Shown here piece by piece: positions 53,940-63,381 of a stretch of 64,000 nt of DNA. Origin of the DNA: Psychrobacter glacincola. GTDB taxonomy: Bacteria; Pseudomonadota; Gammaproteobacteria; Pseudomonadales; Moraxellaceae. The notes under the pieces were generated by a model. That model did not search any database. It was given only the letters and a program-made list of their open reading frames with translations, and had not been told where the DNA came from. Made by a program: the position numbers and the translations under genes. The stretch is taken from contig NZ_CAJGZH010000002.1 in NCBI RefSeq assembly GCF_904846075.1, positions 930,001 to 994,000 on the forward strand, read 5' to 3'. Every line of letters starts with the position of its first letter. Position 1 is the stretch's first letter.

Positions 53940-55601
53940 ATGCTATTATCTCATCGCGCCCGTTTACTTGAGCTTTGGCGTATCGCCGCAACTTATCGCA
54001 TCGATACTCATCTTTCTATCGAAGACGCGCCACAGCTGCAACCTTTGGCGCGTTTAATTCGTTTGCATCCAGCGGCGTGGGGTAAAAAACACCAACCCAA
54101 TGCGATTAAATATGCGCTTGAAGACATGGGCACGCTGTTTTTAAAGCTTGGCCAACTGCTGTCAACGCGTCGCGATTTAGTGCCGCCTGAGATTATCGAG
54201 CAATTGGTTCAGCTACAAGACAAAGTCAAACCTTTCGATTCTGATGTGGCCATTACCCAAATCCAAGACCCTAAACACGGTCTTGGTCAATCGATTGGTA
54301 CCTTGTTCGCACGCTTTGATGTCAAACCTCTAGCGGCGGCTTCTATTGCCCAAGTACATACTGCTGCGCTGCATGATGGTCGTGAAGTGGTGGTAAAAGT
54401 GGTGCGTCCTGATATTCGTACCACCATCATTGCTGATTTTGAGCTACTACGTGAGCTGGCCAATTGGGCATCTGCGCGTATTGAAGCGGCACGTGCGATC
54501 CATATCGTCGATATTGTCGAAGACTATCGCCAAGTGATGTTAAACGAGTTGGATTTGACCTTAGAGGCAGACAATACCACTCAGATGCGTAACAACTTCT
54601 TGGGTTCGGCATTGATGTATGTACCAGAAGTCTATGATTCTGCCAAAAATGTGATGGTCATGGAGCGTATCCAAGGCGTTCCTATCTCGCAAGTTGCAGT
54701 GTTTGATAAGCTAGGTTACGACCGAGCAGCACTAGCAGAAAAAGGCTTAACGATATTTTTTACCCAAGTATTCCGCGACAACTTCTTCCATGCCGATATG
54801 CATCCGGGTAATGTGTTTGTAGAGACACCGCCGGTTAAAACACTCACCGCAGATATGGCAGCGGTTGACTTAGGTCATGAACCACGCTATATCGGACTTG
54901 ATTGTGCCATCATGGGCACGCTATCAAAAGACGATCAGCTTATCGTCGCGCGCATGCTGTTGGCGGTGATGAATAACAACTTTACGGCGATGGTTGATAT
55001 CGTCAGCCGTGCCGGTTGGATTCCACCAAATACAGACAAGCATGCCCTGATGCGCGATATGAAACGCACGGTTGGACCTATGCTACAAAAATCTATTAAT
55101 GATATCGACTTTGCTGGTGTCTTAATGCAAATTTTAGATATCGCTCGCCGTCATCATATGAGTATTCCACCGCAACTTATGCTGCTATTGAAGACCTTGG
55201 TTCATGTCGAAGGACTTGGTCGCGACTTGTATCCTGACCTTGATATCTGGTCACTTGCCAAGCCGATTTTAAGCAGCTGGATTAAAGAGCAGCTCGATCC
55301 GATGCGTAACTTGCAACACTTACGCCAACAGTTGCCAGAGATTTTATTATCGACGACTGATATTCCAAAGCTACTGGATCAAAGCTTACAAAGCCTTGCC
55401 TCACAAGGATCACGCCAAGACAGTCAACTGCGAGAAATACAACAAATTCGTGCGGATATGCTTAATGATCGCCGCCGAGATTGGCTAGCACTGTCAGGTT
55501 TTGCCATTTTCATCGCCATTGCAACACAGGTTGTTGGCTGGCTCTCGCCTATCTTTTATATATTGGCTATTTTGGTTGTCGTTTGGCGTATTTTAGCCTA
55601 A
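53940..55601 (+). CDS. ubiB: UbiB, ABC1/ADCK-type kinase-like ubiquinone factor
   Basis: 553 aa from the ATG at 53940 (MLLSHRARLLELWRIAAT); the open frame starts with an unlikely GTG at 53892. UbiB is an atypical kinase/ATPase needed for coenzyme Q synthesis at the membrane. The KxGQ motif is in LKLGQLLSTRRDLVPPEI, the Ala-rich loop in AAASIAQVHTAAL, and the catalytic HADMHPGN and metal-binding Asp in GLDCAIMG. Between those two lies an insert of about 15 residues. Two membrane helices close the protein (about 510-550). It is last of the ubi operon; a large inverted repeat follows. Confidence 0.94.
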   Translation: MLLSHRARLLELWRIAATYRIDTHLSIEDAPQLQPLARLIRLHPAAWGKKHQPNAIKYALEDMGTLFLKLGQLLSTRRDLVPPEIIEQLVQLQDKVKPFDSDVAITQIQDPKHGLGQSIGTLFARFDVKPLAAASIAQVHTAALHDGREVVVKVVRPDIRTTIIADFELLRELANWASARIEAARAIHIVDIVEDYRQVMLNELDLTLEADNTTQMRNNFLGSALMYVPEVYDSAKNVMVMERIQGVPISQVAVFDKLGYDRAALAEKGLTIFFTQVFRDNFFHADMHPGNVFVETPPVKTLTADMAAVDLGHEPRYIGLDCAIMGTLSKDDQLIVARMLLAVMNNNFTAMVDIVSRAGWIPPNTDKHALMRDMKRTVGPMLQKSINDIDFAGVLMQILDIARRHHMSIPPQLMLLLKTLVHVEGLGRDLYPDLDIWSLAKPILSSWIKEQLDPMRNLQHLRQQLPEILLSTTDIPKLLDQSLQSLASQGSRQDSQLREIQQIRADMLNDRRRDWLALSGFAIFIAIATQVVGWLSPIFYILAILVVVWRILA

Positions 55602-55667
55602 CGCTCTGTTATTTTTAATAAAAATAAGTATTGGTTAATAGCCATTACTATCTAATTTTTATTCAAT

Positions 55668-55722
55668 AAGCTCTCACTCACTTTCATTGCTTTTTAGTGA
55701 CATTTAAAGTGAGTGAGAGCTT
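55668..55722. repeat. 17-bp perfect inverted repeat after ubiB
   Basis: AAGCTCTCACTCACTTT at 55668-55684 is repeated exactly, inverted, at 55706-55722, with a 21-bp spacer. It lies 66 bp past the ubiB stop and 65 bp before the next start. The hairpin may end the ubi transcript, but only a weak T-run (AGTTTTTA) follows. Confidence 0.75.
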
Positions 55723-55786
55723 AGTTTTTACATTGCCTCATTTCTCATTGTGTCGTTAAAAAAGACGCCCTGTATAGGAGTCACCC

Positions 55787-57202
55787 ATGTCTACCGCTAA
55801 AATATCAATTGCTAAAAAAGACCACAGCGAGGCTATTGCTGCCTTACAAACTCGTTTCGGTAAACAACTTACTACCAATATAACGGTACGTGAGCAGCAT
55901 GGGCATACGATGACGTGGCTTGCCAATCAGCCACCCGATGCCGTCTTGACAGTACAAGATAAGCACGAGGTAGCAGCTGCGGTGGAGATTTGCAATCAGT
56001 ATCAAATGCCAGTGATTGCATTTGGTATTGGCTCATCCTTAGAAGGTCAATTAAATGCGCCATATGGCGGATTATGCATCGATATGCATGCGATGGATGG
56101 AATATTGCAGGTACATAATGAAGATCTGACGGTGACCGTACAACCAGGCGTCACACGTGAGCAGCTCAATCACTACTTACGTGATACAGGACTGTTTTTT
56201 CCAATAGATCCGGGTGCCAATGCCAGTATCGGCGGTATGGTCGCCACTCGCGCTTCAGGCACCAATGCGGTACGTTATGGCACGATGAAAGATGTGGTAC
56301 TCGCGCTTGAGATAGTCACCGCTAGTGGAGAGATTGTCCGCACTGGTACCCGTGCCAAAAAATCTGCAGCGGGTTATGACTTGACTAGATTAATGATCGG
56401 CTCAGAAGGTACACTTGGTATTGTTACTGAGGTGACGCTTAAACTATTCGGCATCAGCGAATGCATTGGTAGCGGTATTTGCCATTTCCCAACGATTGAA
56501 GATGCCTGTCAGGCAGTGATGCTGACCATTCAAATGTGCTTGCCGATTGCGCGCATTGAGTTACTTGATGCCATGCAAATTAAAGCCTGTAATCAATATG
56601 CCAATCTTGATCTGGATGAGACGCCTACCCTATTTGTAGAGTTTCATGGTACAGATGCCAGCGTCGCCGAACAAGCTCAAATGTTTACGGATATTATCGA
56701 AGAGTTCGGTGGTACAGATTTTGCTTGGGATACCAATGAAGCCGAGCGCAAACGTCTGTGGCAAGCACGGCATAACGCCTATCATGCCAGCTCTGCCCTA
56801 CGACCTGAAGCCAGTGCCTTATCGACCGATGCCTGCGTGCCAATTTCACGATTAGCAGAATGCGTCAGTGCAACAGCAAAAGATATCGAAGCGTCGGGCA
56901 TGATTGGGCCTATCGTCGGTCATGTTGGCGATGGTAATTTTCATGTTTTGTTATTAGTCGATACCGATAACCCTGAAGAAATCGCTACTGCTGACGGCAT
57001 TATCAGCCGCTTAGCTACCCGCGCTATTGAAATGGATGGCACTTGTACAGGTGAGCATGGCATCGGGCAAGGCAAACAAAAATATATGCAGCAAGAGCAC
57101 GGTAATGCCTTAGTGCTTATGCAAGCAATTAAATCAGCCCTTGACCCTAAAAATATCTTAAATCCAGGTAAAATATGGCCTGAGCCTTTACCCGCTGTTT
57201 AA
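55787..57202 (+). CDS. FAD-linked D-lactate dehydrogenase-type oxidoreductase
   Basis: 471 aa of the GlcD/DLD family. It oxidises a D-2-hydroxy acid, most likely D-lactate, and passes electrons to the quinone or cytochrome chain. The PP-loop FAD domain has VIAFGIGSSLEGQLNAPYGG and DPGANASIGGMVATRASGTNAVRYGTM, then MIGSEGTLGIVTEVTLKL. The C-terminal substrate domain holds GHVGDGNFH with the metal-binding His and the family ending TGEHGIGQGKQKYM. The length fits LDHD/DLD1 more than GlcD, and no glcEF genes are near. A GGAGT site precedes the ATG; a terminator shared with ruvB follows. Confidence 0.88.
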   Translation: MSTAKISIAKKDHSEAIAALQTRFGKQLTTNITVREQHGHTMTWLANQPPDAVLTVQDKHEVAAAVEICNQYQMPVIAFGIGSSLEGQLNAPYGGLCIDMHAMDGILQVHNEDLTVTVQPGVTREQLNHYLRDTGLFFPIDPGANASIGGMVATRASGTNAVRYGTMKDVVLALEIVTASGEIVRTGTRAKKSAAGYDLTRLMIGSEGTLGIVTEVTLKLFGISECIGSGICHFPTIEDACQAVMLTIQMCLPIARIELLDAMQIKACNQYANLDLDETPTLFVEFHGTDASVAEQAQMFTDIIEEFGGTDFAWDTNEAERKRLWQARHNAYHASSALRPEASALSTDACVPISRLAECVSATAKDIEASGMIGPIVGHVGDGNFHVLLLVDTDNPEEIATADGIISRLATRAIEMDGTCTGEHGIGQGKQKYMQQEHGNALVLMQAIKSALDPKNILNPGKIWPEPLPAV

Positions 57203-57231
57203 CTGTCGAATGGTGCTTATAAGAGATCAAA

Positions 57232-57289
57232 GCCTAAAAAATGCTCCTACGTTTAACTAGAGTATTAAACGTAGGGGCATTTTTTAGGC
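57232..57289. terminator. bidirectional terminator
   Basis: Two 25-nt arms with a single G-U mismatch (core TGCTCCTACGTTTAA) around an 8-nt loop, flanked by A-run and T-run. It lies between the convergent D-lactate dehydrogenase-type gene and ruvB. Confidence 0.93.
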
Positions 57290-57294
57290 TAATT

Positions 57295-58290
57295 TCATAA
57301 CATCTGGTCAATCGCCATCTGGGTCAGTACGCGTCCACGTGCGGTACGCAATACATAGCCTTGCTGAATAAGATATGGCTCAATCACATCCTCAAGCGTA
57401 CCGCGATCTTCAGCCATTGCTGCTGCTACCGCTTCAACGCCAGCTGGACCGCCATCAAAGCGTTCGTGCAATATCTCAATATAACGTCTGTCCAAATGAT
57501 CAAGACCACGTCTATCAACTGCCAGCATATCGAGCGCACTGCCAGCAATCGCGCCATTGATACTACCGTCGCCTCTCACTTCAGCATAATCACGTACACG
57601 GCGTAATAAACGATTGGCAATCCTTGGCGTACCACGCGCACGGCGAGCAATCTCCACCGCGCCATCTTCACTCATCGGTACACGCATCAAACGTGCGGCA
57701 CGACTCACAATCGTGGTCAGGTCAGCAATATTATAAAATTCGAGCCGCTGCACAATGCCGAAACGATCACGCAGTGGTGAGGTCAATAATCCTGCTCGCG
57801 TGGTTGCCGCGACTAAGGTAAACGGCGGTAAATCCAGCTTGATAGAGCGTGCCGCAGGTCCTTCACCAATCATAATATCCAGCTGAAAATCTTCCATGGC
57901 GGGGTACAGTATCTCTTCAATAACGGAACTCAATCGATGAATTTCATCGATAAATAGCACATCACCCTCTTCTAGATTGGTCAACATAGCTGCCAAATCA
58001 CCGGGGCGCTCAAGCACAGGCCCTGAGGTTGAACGCAAATTACCACCCATTTCACGAGCAATAATATTGGCAAGCGTCGTTTTTCCAAGACCAGGCGGAC
58101 CAAAAATCAAAGTATGATCTAATGCCTCACCCCGACCACGCGCTGCGCCAATAAATACTTCCATCTGCTCACGTACCACTGGCTGACCAATATATTCAGC
58201 CAGTAATGCCGGTCGAATATTAGAATCAGGCGCATCGCCTGCCCCTTCGAATGGATTAATTAAACGATCTTGCATCATAGGTTTTATCAT
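57295..58290 (-). CDS. ruvB: Holliday-junction branch-migration helicase RuvB
   Basis: 331 aa AAA+ motor that, with RuvA, drives Holliday-junction migration. Seen: the N-terminal [22 protein letters not shown], Walker [12 protein letters not shown], Walker B DEIHRL, sensor motif [18 protein letters not shown] (arginine finger region) and the C-terminal winged helix ending RGRVLTQMA. Start at 58290; two further ATGs lie at codons 5 and 6 (MMQDRL), and none has a strong Shine-Dalgarno. It is separated from ruvA by 189 bp containing a large hairpin, unlike the tight ruvAB arrangement of many bacteria. ruvC is not in the window. Confidence 0.97.
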   Translation of the reverse strand: MIKPMMQDRLINPFEGAGDAPDSNIRPALLAEYIGQPVVREQMEVFIGAARGRGEALDHTLIFGPPGLGKTTLANIIAREMGGNLRSTSGPVLERPGDLAAMLTNLEEGDVLFIDEIHRLSSVIEEILYPAMEDFQLDIMIGEGPAARSIKLDLPPFTLVAATTRAGLLTSPLRDRFGIVQRLEFYNIADLTTIVSRAARLMRVPMSEDGAVEIARRARGTPRIANRLLRRVRDYAEVRGDGSINGAIAGSALDMLAVDRRGLDHLDRRYIEILHERFDGGPAGVEAVAAAMAEDRGTLEDVIEPYLIQQGYVLRTARGRVLTQMAIDQML

Positions 58291-58392
58291 TATATTAAAT
58301 CATTATTTTTAAAGAATAGGTATAAATAGCATAACCAAACGCTACGTATAAGTCATGCAAAACATCATAAAGCAGCTACTAAATAAAGCACA

Positions 58393-58443
58393 GCCTAAAA
58401 CGAAAATAAGCGACAATGAATGTCGCTTATTTTCGTTTTAGGC
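58393..58443 (-). repeat. 23-bp inverted repeat between ruvA and ruvB
   Basis: GCCTAAAACGAAAATAAGCG plus ACA pairs perfectly with its inverted copy across a 5-nt loop. It lies 37 bp past the ruvA stop and 103 bp upstream of ruvB. It looks like a terminator or attenuator, although no T-run follows directly on the minus strand. Confidence 0.75.
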
Positions 58444-58479
58444 TTATTGATACTTATTAATGGTAGTGAGCTGAATGAA

Positions 58480-59100
58480 TCAAAATCCTGACAACTGTTG
58501 CAATGTGGCTTTTAGTAAACCTTGCGTATCGGCAAAGGTATTACCATTACTCTTAGCGGCTTTAATCGCTTGCTGTGCCTCTCTTTCTTTATAGCCCAAG
58601 CTAATCAACGCGCCTTCTACCTCAGCAATGATGCTACCCTCGTGAAACACCTCAGCAGGTTGCATGGCAAACTCTAAATGACTGCTATCGACTTCGATAT
58701 TTTTCAGCTTATCTTTTAGCTCAATCAATAAGCGCTGCGCTGTTTTTTTACCGATACCCGGAATACGGGTCAATGCTGTCTCTGACTCTTGCTCGACATG
58801 CATCTTTAGCTCAGCAGCTGACATCGCAGATAGCATTGCTAATGCCATTTTTGCGCCAACGCCATTGATCTTGATCAATTGACGAAAGACATCACGCTCT
58901 TTGCGATCGATAAAGCCATAAAGCAGCTGCGCATCTTCGCGCACATGAAAGTGCGTCCAAATGCTCGCCTGCTCATTGAGACGCAACTGGCAAAATGACG
59001 GTAGCGGCAGCTCTATGTCGTAGCCGACACCAGAGGTAGTCATGACACAGGCAGTCGGTGCCATCAAATACTGCACTTGACCACTAATCAATCCAATCAT
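58480..59100 (-). CDS. ruvA: Holliday-junction DNA-binding protein RuvA
   Basis: 206 aa. RuvA tetramers hold the four-way junction and recruit RuvB. Domain I (OB fold) begins MIGLISGQVQYLM and includes the acidic-pin region and FHVREDAQLLYGF. Domain II has the two helix-hairpin-helix motifs, INGVGAKMALAMLS and IPGIGKKTAQRLLIELKDKL. Domain III at the C-terminus, ALISLGYKEREAQQAIKA, binds RuvB. A GAGG site precedes the ATG. ruvB lies downstream on the same strand. Confidence 0.96.
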   Translation of the reverse strand: MIGLISGQVQYLMAPTACVMTTSGVGYDIELPLPSFCQLRLNEQASIWTHFHVREDAQLLYGFIDRKERDVFRQLIKINGVGAKMALAMLSAMSAAELKMHVEQESETALTRIPGIGKKTAQRLLIELKDKLKNIEVDSSHLEFAMQPAEVFHEGSIIAEVEGALISLGYKEREAQQAIKAAKSNGNTFADTQGLLKATLQQLSGF

Positions 59101-59167
59101 AATCCACTACCTCTATTAGAGCTGATATAAAAAATGAACTGAGCTGCTATTTAATGATAAATGCTAC

Positions 59168-59200
59168 TAAATAAGCATATCTCACCGACATGCTTATTTA
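59168..59200 (-). terminator. hairpin over the fba stop codon
   Basis: An 11-bp perfect stem (TAAATAAGCAT with ATGCTTATTTA) with an 11-nt loop overlaps the aldolase stop codon. It lacks a clean T-run, so it is only a possible terminator between fba and ruvA. Confidence 0.4.
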
Positions 59201-60231
59201 TAAAAATCGACCATACCTTCAAGGCTAATTGGGCGAATTTTATGTGCCTGACCCGCAGAACCAAAGGCTTCGAAACGATTGGTACAGATATCTGACATTG
59301 CAACCATAGACGCTTTAAAGTATTTACGTGGGTCAAATTCACTTGGGTTTTCTGCAAGGAATTTACGAATAGCGCCCGTTGATGCCAAACGCAAATCGGT
59401 ATCGATATTTACCTTACGCACACCATGCTTAATCGCTTCAACGATTTGCTCAACCGGTACACCATAAGTCTCACCGATATTACCACCATTTTCATTGATG
59501 ACTTTCAGCCACTCTTGCGGCACTGATGACGAGCCATGCATGACCAAATGGGTGTTAGGAATACGGGCATGAATCTCTTTTACACGCTCAATCGATAGGA
59601 TGTCGCCTGTCGGTGGACGGGTGAATTTGTAAGCACCATGACTGGTACCGATAGCAATGGCTAACGCATCGACGTTGGTGTCTTTAACGAACTGTTCTGC
59701 TTCGTCAGCACTGGTCAAGAGCTGCTCGTGATCTAATACGCCTTCTGCGCCAGAGCCGTCTTCTTCGCCTGCCATACCAGTCTCAAGACTGCCCAAACAA
59801 CCGATTTCGCCTTCTACAGAAACACCGCACGCGTGTGCCATCTTGACAACTTCGCGAGTCACGCTGGCATTGTAATCATAATCCATTGGCGTTTTACCGT
59901 CTTCACCGAGCGAGCCGTCCATCATCACTGATGAGAAGCCAAGCTGAATTGAGCGTTGGCAAATCGCTGGTGACATACCATGATCTTGATGCATAACGAC
60001 TGGAATATGTGGCCACTCTTCGATAGCAGCAATAATCAGATGACGCAAAAATGCAGAGCCTGCATAACTGCGTGCACCAGCACTAGCCTGTACGATAACA
60101 GGAGAATCACAGGCGTCGGCTGCCATCATGATTGCACGCATCTGCTCTAAATTATTGACATTGTAAGCAGGGACACCGTAGTTATTTTCGGCGGCATGAT
60201 CTAGAAGTTGACGTAACGATATTAAAGCCAT
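59194..60231 (-). CDS. fba: class II fructose-1,6-bisphosphate aldolase
   Basis: 345 aa zinc aldolase cleaving fructose-1,6-bisphosphate into dihydroxyacetone phosphate and glyceraldehyde-3-phosphate. Seen: [17 protein letters not shown] at the start, zinc-binding [40 protein letters not shown] and [10 protein letters not shown], with the C-terminal [11 protein letters not shown]. The length and motifs fit the CbbA/Calvin-cycle (type B) class II form used in Moraxellaceae gluconeogenesis and glycolysis. It lies 1.2 kb downstream of pgk on the same strand, with one lipoprotein gene between, so it may share old operon history. A GAGAG site precedes the ATG. Confidence 0.95.
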   Translation of the reverse strand: MALISLRQLLDHAAENNYGVPAYNVNNLEQMRAIMMAADACDSPVIVQASAGARSYAGSAFLRHLIIAAIEEWPHIPVVMHQDHGMSPAICQRSIQLGFSSVMMDGSLGEDGKTPMDYDYNASVTREVVKMAHACGVSVEGEIGCLGSLETGMAGEEDGSGAEGVLDHEQLLTSADEAEQFVKDTNVDALAIAIGTSHGAYKFTRPPTGDILSIERVKEIHARIPNTHLVMHGSSSVPQEWLKVINENGGNIGETYGVPVEQIVEAIKHGVRKVNIDTDLRLASTGAIRKFLAENPSEFDPRKYFKASMVAMSDICTNRFEAFGSAGQAHKIRPISLEGMVDFYK

Positions 60232-60551
60232 AAGACGCTCTCTGATTAAATTTTGAATATGATATTAAGAAATCATTCTTAAAAATACGATGTTGCAACA
60301 ATTGCCCTAAAACCCTAGCCTGATAATAGTCAGACCAGCAAAAAACTGGTGTTTTTTGATCGTAATTATTACGCCGTGATTATAGCAAAAATTGCCAGCG
60401 CTTCGTAGCGGTTAACCGACTATTTCTTTCTTTGCTTGATTCATAAAACAGAATGATAGCGAGTTTCATAAAACAATTTGATAAGTTCCATATGATACGC
60501 AGCTAATTGAAAAAACGGATAAACCTTGTGCATCATATTTTTGACTGACTA

Positions 60552-60610
60552 AGGCCTGCCCTCAATTCAATCAATGGATATTTAAATGCGCTAAAGATGA
60601 GGACACACCC
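60552..60610. mobile_element. 59-bp deletion derivative of the MITE-like family
   Basis: Left end AGGCCTGCCCTCA and right end TGAGGACACACCC, with TA on both sides (60550-60551 and 60611-60612). Read on the minus strand, its interior (TTTAGCGCATTTAAAT, then TGATTGAATTGAG) aligns with the right 45 bp of the 170-bp element at 4198-4367, so it is an internally deleted relative. Confidence 0.7.
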
Positions 60611-60637
60611 TAACCTCTAGATTATGATTTTAAATAC

Positions 60638-60668
60638 AAAAAAGCCTTGGCTATCACCAAAGCTTTTT
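60638..60668 (-). terminator. probable terminator of the Ala-rich lipoprotein gene
   Basis: An imperfect stem of AAAGC/GCTTT and TTGG/CCAA with a short loop and A/T runs on both sides, about 120 bp past the lipoprotein stop on the minus strand. Confidence 0.6.
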
Positions 60669-60786
60669 AAATATTTTGAGGGCTTATACAGCAATCAATA
60701 TCTGCAACCAACAGCTTAATAAGCTATTCATCAATCAACAAATTAGTAGATCAATGGCTTAGGTTCAGTTGCTTATGTATTGATGA

Positions 60787-61173
60787 TTAGTACTGTTGTT
60801 CTGCTTCTACTGCGTTTTCACTGGCTTTATTCTCAACAGCAGATGCGCCATCGGCAACCACTTCAGCAGTTTTGGCAACGGCTTCATTTGCGCCTACCAC
60901 AACTGCTTCACCAGTGTTTTTTAGTGCATCTGTAGCAGCAACACCGGCAGTTTCAGCGCCTTCGGCAACTTCAGTACCAGCATCTTTTGCAGCAACTTCA
61001 GCTTCAGCAGCAGCGGCTTCTGTTTCAGCAGCGGCAGTATCAGCGTTAGCAGCAACATCATCACCAGCAGACTCAACAGCAGCTTCGGCGTTCTCTTCTG
61101 TTTGTTGGCTACATGCAGTGATTGCAAAAGTACCAGCAAGTACGCTAGCAAGTAATAAATGGCGTTTTAACAT
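60787..61173 (-). CDS. Ala/Glu-rich lipoprotein
   Basis: 128 aa from the ATG at 61173, which has a strong GAGGGA site; the 12 residues upstream in frame lack one. The lipobox FAITAC puts the lipid-Cys at residue 21. The mature part is almost wholly Ala, Glu, Val, Asp and Thr in near-heptad repeats (ETEAAAAEAEVAAKDAGTEVAE), so it is likely a long helix or loose coiled coil like small abundant lipoproteins. It is low in complexity, which makes homology unreliable. It sits between pgk and fba with its own terminator. Confidence 0.8.
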   Translation of the reverse strand: MLKRHLLLASVLAGTFAITACSQQTEENAEAAVESAGDDVAANADTAAAETEAAAAEAEVAAKDAGTEVAEGAETAGVAATDALKNTGEAVVVGANEAVAKTAEVVADGASAVENKASENAVEAEQQY

Positions 61174-61432
61174 AATAAATCCCTCATAAATAAAGCATGT
61201 CAAATACATGATTTGCGCTATTTTATAGAGTGCAAATTAGACATGCAATCATAATTTTCAGTATAGAAACAAATAATTACTACTTAATAATAATGAGTGG
61301 CCACTGATTCTTATTTCTCTTAAAACAATAACATAAGAATAGTAGCCAAAATATTATTGATACAGCGTACATGAGATGGTGAGGCTAAATTGTACGGCTA
61401 ATGTTACTCATCTGCTAAATATCGTTAAAGCG

Positions 61433-62647
61433 TTACGCATCAATCTGTAGAGCAGCAACCGCAGGCAATACCTTGCCTTCTACAAACTCTAAAAATGCGC
61501 CACCACCTGTTGACATGTAGCTAACGCCATCTGCCACTTGATATTTATCAATTGCAGCAAGCGTATCACCACCACCAGCGATCGAAAATCCTTCGCTGTT
61601 TTTAACGGCACTTGCTATGATTTGTGTGCCCTGACCAAAAGCATCGACTTCAAAAACACCGACCGGACCATTCCATAAAATGGTTTTTGCGTTGATAATA
61701 GCATCCGCTAATTGCTTAGCACTTTCTGGAGCGATGTCCAATATCATGTCATTTTCGCCAATCGCATCGACAGATTTGATGGTCGCAGTGGCTTGTTGTA
61801 ATGAGCCCGTGAAGTCAGCAAAATCAATCTCATTTTTATCAGCAACGACAACATACTCAGGCAATAAAATTTCAGTCTTAGTCATAATGTCACGAGCTGT
61901 CTCAACCAAGTCCGCTTCATACAGTGACGCACCAACGCTATGACCTTGCGCCGCTAGGAAGGTGTTTGCAATACCGCCACCAACGATAATCTGCGAGCAT
62001 AATTCAGACAAACTGTGCAGCACTTCTAGCTTTGTCGATACTTTGGAACCACCAACGATTGCCAACATTGGCTGTGCTGGGGTCTCAAGTGCCAAGCTTA
62101 ACGCATCAAGCTCAGCCGCCAATAAAGGTCCTGCACAAGCTGTTTTTCCTGCTCGATGCATAGCTTGGGTAATGCCTTCTGTTGAGGCCTGCGCACGATG
62201 TGCGGTGCCAAATGCATCCATCACGAATACATCGCATAAATCAGCGTATTTCTGTGCTAAATCCGCATCGTTTTTCTTTTCGCCCTGATTAAAGCGCACG
62301 TTTTCTAATAGCATGACCTCGCCTGCTTGAATTGCCACGCCTTTAGTAAGGTAGTCATTGTTTAAGCTAACGGGCTTTGATAACTCTGTGGCTAATTTAT
62401 CGCTTAAATACTCAGCAACTGGTGCTAGCGAATATATCGACTCAGGACTGCCTTCAGTTGGACGACCTAAGTGTGAACAAACTATAACGGCCGCGCCTTT
62501 TTCTAACGCCATCTTAATCGTAGGCAAGCTGGCTTGCAGGCGTGCATCACTGGCGACTTTACCGTTTTTAATAGGCACATTGAGATCTTCACGAATCAAC
62601 ACCACTTTATCCGTTAAGCTCAGCTCACTCATACGCAAAAAATTCAT
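61433..62647 (-). CDS. pgk: phosphoglycerate kinase
   Basis: 404 aa; interconverts 1,3-bisphosphoglycerate and 3-phosphoglycerate with ADP/ATP. Seen: [75 protein letters not shown], the hinge [14 protein letters not shown] and the nucleotide-binding GGGDTLAAI with the C-terminal [14 protein letters not shown]. It starts at ATG 62647 with GGAG and AGG nearby; a second ATG lies at codon 6 (MSELSL). It is upstream of the lipoprotein and fba genes on the same strand. Confidence 0.97.
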   Translation of the reverse strand: MNFLRMSELSLTDKVVLIREDLNVPIKNGKVASDARLQASLPTIKMALEKGAAVIVCSHLGRPTEGSPESIYSLAPVAEYLSDKLATELSKPVSLNNDYLTKGVAIQAGEVMLLENVRFNQGEKKNDADLAQKYADLCDVFVMDAFGTAHRAQASTEGITQAMHRAGKTACAGPLLAAELDALSLALETPAQPMLAIVGGSKVSTKLEVLHSLSELCSQIIVGGGIANTFLAAQGHSVGASLYEADLVETARDIMTKTEILLPEYVVVADKNEIDFADFTGSLQQATATIKSVDAIGENDMILDIAPESAKQLADAIINAKTILWNGPVGVFEVDAFGQGTQIIASAVKNSEGFSIAGGGDTLAAIDKYQVADGVSYMSTGGGAFLEFVEGKVLPAVAALQIDA

Positions 62648-62834
62648 TACCTGCTCCTATGCATCATCTCTTGTTAATCTATCGGTTGGCTCTTTACTCA
62701 TTACTGAAAATATTTATCAAATCGGCTGCTCTTGTCTATGGCTGTATAAAAGCAACCAAGCAAGAATTTGAGGCGGTGTATTCTAGCAGTTTTCTAGCAA
62801 GTGCTCATAAAGAACGCACTATTAAATTTTACTC

Positions 62835-62892
62835 GGGCGTGTCCTCATTTTGAAAATGAGGATAAAAATAATACAAATGGCTAAATTTTAAT
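62835..62892. repeat. partial copy of the interspersed repeat
   Basis: GGGCGTGTCCTCA opens the copy, its left neighbour being TC rather than TA. The perfect palindrome CCTCATTTTGAAAATGAGG follows, and 14 bases (AATGGCTAAATTTT, 62876-62889) match the minus strand of the 170-bp element at about the same distance from the end. No far end is found. It occupies the gap between pgk and the DksA-like gene; the rest of 62648-63002 shows nothing else. Confidence 0.6.
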
Positions 62893-63002
62893 AAAAATCA
62901 GTAACATTTCGTGGTGGCACTTAGTAATAAAGCTGTTTAAGATGCTATTAGCACTGATAATAAATAATACCTACAATAAAAATAATCCATTAGGAGAACC
63001 CA

Positions 63003-63332
63003 ATGAGTATCGACCTCCAAGCTGCCAAACAAAACCTACTAACACTTAAAGAAGAATATGAGACTCGTATCGATAAAATTGAAGATCATATCCAAAACCC
63101 GCAAGACGACCTCAATGAGCATTGGGAAGACCAAGCCATCTCTTATCGTCAAAACGACATGCGTACAAATTTGATGGTTGAAGCCCGTCAAAGTTTGATT
63201 TATGTCGAAAATGCACTAAGTCGTATTGAAAACGGGACTTATGGTAAATGTGAAGTCTGCGGTGAGCAAATTGAAGAACAGCGCTTACAAGCACTACCTT
63301 ACGCTACCCTATGTATGGAACATGCTGAATAA
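63003..63332 (+). CDS. TraR/DksA-family zinc-finger protein
   Basis: 109 aa. An N-terminal coiled-coil-like helix pair (LLTLKEEYETRIDKIEDHI, then LMVEARQSLIYVENALSRIENGTYG) leads to a C-terminal zinc finger, CEVCGEQIEEQRLQALPYATLCMEH. The fourth zinc ligand of the usual C4 finger is a His here (C-x2-C, C-x2-H). Proteins of this kind bind RNA polymerase in its secondary channel; DksA proper is about 150 aa and carries Asp residues at the coil tip, so this short form is better called DksA-like. A good GGAG site precedes the ATG. Confidence 0.88.
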   Translation: MSIDLQAAKQNLLTLKEEYETRIDKIEDHIQNPQDDLNEHWEDQAISYRQNDMRTNLMVEARQSLIYVENALSRIENGTYGKCEVCGEQIEEQRLQALPYATLCMEHAE

Positions 63333-63381
63333 CGACTCATTTTTACTCTAAAACATCCCTTCTAAACCAAAGTTCCAGTGG

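Larger units (their letters stand above)
60232..60786. other. 555-bp gap with MITE-like copy and terminator
   Basis: The gap between fba and the Ala-rich lipoprotein gene. It contains the 59-bp repeat copy (60552-60610) and the lipoprotein terminator (60638-60668), listed separately. The fba promoter must be in its left third. No ORF with a ribosome site is seen. Confidence 0.5.

Noticed and set aside
60872-61189. Long open frame opposite the Ala-rich lipoprotein gene
   Set aside because: It is a shadow produced by the repetitive Ala/Glu codons on the other strand; it has no ribosome site, while the minus-strand gene has a lipobox and a strong site.
61680-62288. Open frames on the plus strand within pgk
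   Set aside because: They are antisense shadows of a well-conserved phosphoglycerate kinase gene with no start signals.
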